DNA from: Synergistaceae bacterium
Lineage (GTDB): Bacteria > Synergistota > Synergistia > Synergistales > Aminobacteriaceae
DNA length: 64,000 nt
NCBI GenBank assembly: GCA_017450125.1
Contig: JAFSWZ010000027.1
Location: 1 to 64,000 of the forward strand
Direction of reading: 5' to 3'
The notes beneath the pieces are model-generated. The model was not told the origin of the DNA and did no database searches. It saw only the letters and a list, made by a program, of their open reading frames with translations. The translations under genes and the position numbers were made by a program. Shown here one piece after another: positions 63,572-64,000 of the stretch (the first letter of the stretch is position 1; each line of letters begins with the position of its first letter).

Positions 63572-64000
63572 CTAGTCTTCATCATCGTCGTCGTAATCGT
63601 AATCGCCAGGGTTCTTTACCCCGTAAGCCATTGCCGTAACCACAGGGATAAATATCATCGTCAGAATCGTACTCACCGTCAGACCTCCCATGATTGCCGC
63701 CGCCATAGAGTTGAACATGTTGTCCCATAACAGCGGTATCATTCCCAGCACTGTAGTTACTGCACTCATGGCTACAGGACGGAGACGGCTCACTCCTGTT
63801 TCAACTATTGCCTCATAGCGGTCTTTGCCGGACGCGAAATCTGAGGCTACCTGATCCAGCAGTACGATAGAGTTCTTCGCGAGCATTCCCACAAGGCTCA
63901 GCACTCCGATTATCGCCATGAAACTTAACGGGAGATTCCCGAGCATGAGGCCAAGTACCACTCCGATGATGATTAACGGGATAGACGCGAAGATTATCAC
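63572..64000 (-). CDS. RND efflux transporter, C-terminal fragment at the window edge
   Basis: The frame is open to the right edge. The visible 142 residues hold the last membrane segments of an AcrB-type proton-driven pump: SFMAIIGVLSLVGMLAKNSI, the cytoplasmic loop with RLRPVAMSAVTTVLGMIPL, and IMGGLTVSTILTMIFIPV, ending in a very acidic tail (DYDYDDDDED). The N-terminal part lies outside. Substrate unknown. Confidence 0.92.
   Translation of the reverse strand: MIIFASIPLIIIGVVLGLMLGNLPLSFMAIIGVLSLVGMLAKNSIVLLDQVASDFASGKDRYEAIVETGVSRLRPVAMSAVTTVLGMIPLLWDNMFNSMAAAIMGGLTVSTILTMIFIPVVTAMAYGVKNPGDYDYDDDDED

Noticed and set aside
1-64000. tRNA, rRNA, insertion sequences or prophage genes
   Set aside because: No cloverleaf, rRNA segment, transposase or phage gene was recognised on either strand; short tRNAs in unusual places cannot be fully excluded by eye.

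Overview
The window looks like a chromosomal segment of a member of the Synergistota (Synergistetes). The strongest single sign is the C-terminus of the 1,140-residue surface protein at 41779-45201, whose GGGCDAGFGALAL motif, hydrophobic stretch and basic tail match the phylum-restricted Synerg-CTERM sorting signal. Other signs agree: an envelope with outer-membrane features (an RND pump), an nfnAB pair, an ATP-type PEP carboxykinase, a csaB/DUF5693 pair, an anaerobic cobalamin route, and frequent GTG and TTG starts. The organism is probably an anaerobic amino-acid and sugar fermenter, but the habitat cannot be read from the sequence.

Layout. 1-3.4 kb: ftsY and small uncharacterised genes (+). 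3.4-8.9 kb (-): an operon of a winged-helix protein, an AAA-type ATPase, a Cas4/RecB-like nuclease fused to a membrane-anchored domain, and a PilM-PilN fusion. 9-15.8 kb (+): a short division and wall cluster, rsmH-ftsL-ftsI-murE-murF-mraY. 15.9-18.3 kb: nfnAB. 18.4-25.8 kb: a Sel1-type secreted protein, a pyruvyltransferase-family protein with a poly-G tract, an aminotransferase, a beta-helix lipoprotein and pgi. 26-31.3 kb (-): one flagellin gene, a polysaccharide deacetylase and metNIQ, the last with a probable Met-rich leader peptide and attenuator. 31.3-41.5 kb (-): an MmeI-like restriction-modification enzyme, pckA, plsY, a divergent RelA/SpoT-like protein, csaB, DUF5693 and tmcAL (apparent ATT start). 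41.8-45.2 kb (+): the Synerg-CTERM surface protein. 45.3-53.3 kb (+): ten tightly packed genes, hisH-A-F-IE-K then cbiF-G-C-D-ET. 53.3-55.9 kb: a solute-binding protein whose two halves are in reversed order, a broken pyruvyltransferase-family gene with a second poly-G tract, and an AraC regulator (-). 56.1-62.4 kb (+): an alpha-galactoside ABC transporter and GH36 alpha-galactosidase. 62.4-64 kb (-): membrane fusion protein and the C-terminal end of an RND pump.

The items most worth a second look are the metNIQ leader peptide with three consecutive Met codons and mutually exclusive hairpins; two pyruvyltransferase-family genes with long G tracts at equivalent places (12 G in frame, 11 G out of frame); the apparent circular permutation of the solute-binding protein; the nuclease/ATPase/winged-helix cassette joined to a pilus gene; and the ATT start of tmcAL. 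All calls rest on reading the sequence; no database search or folding program was run.
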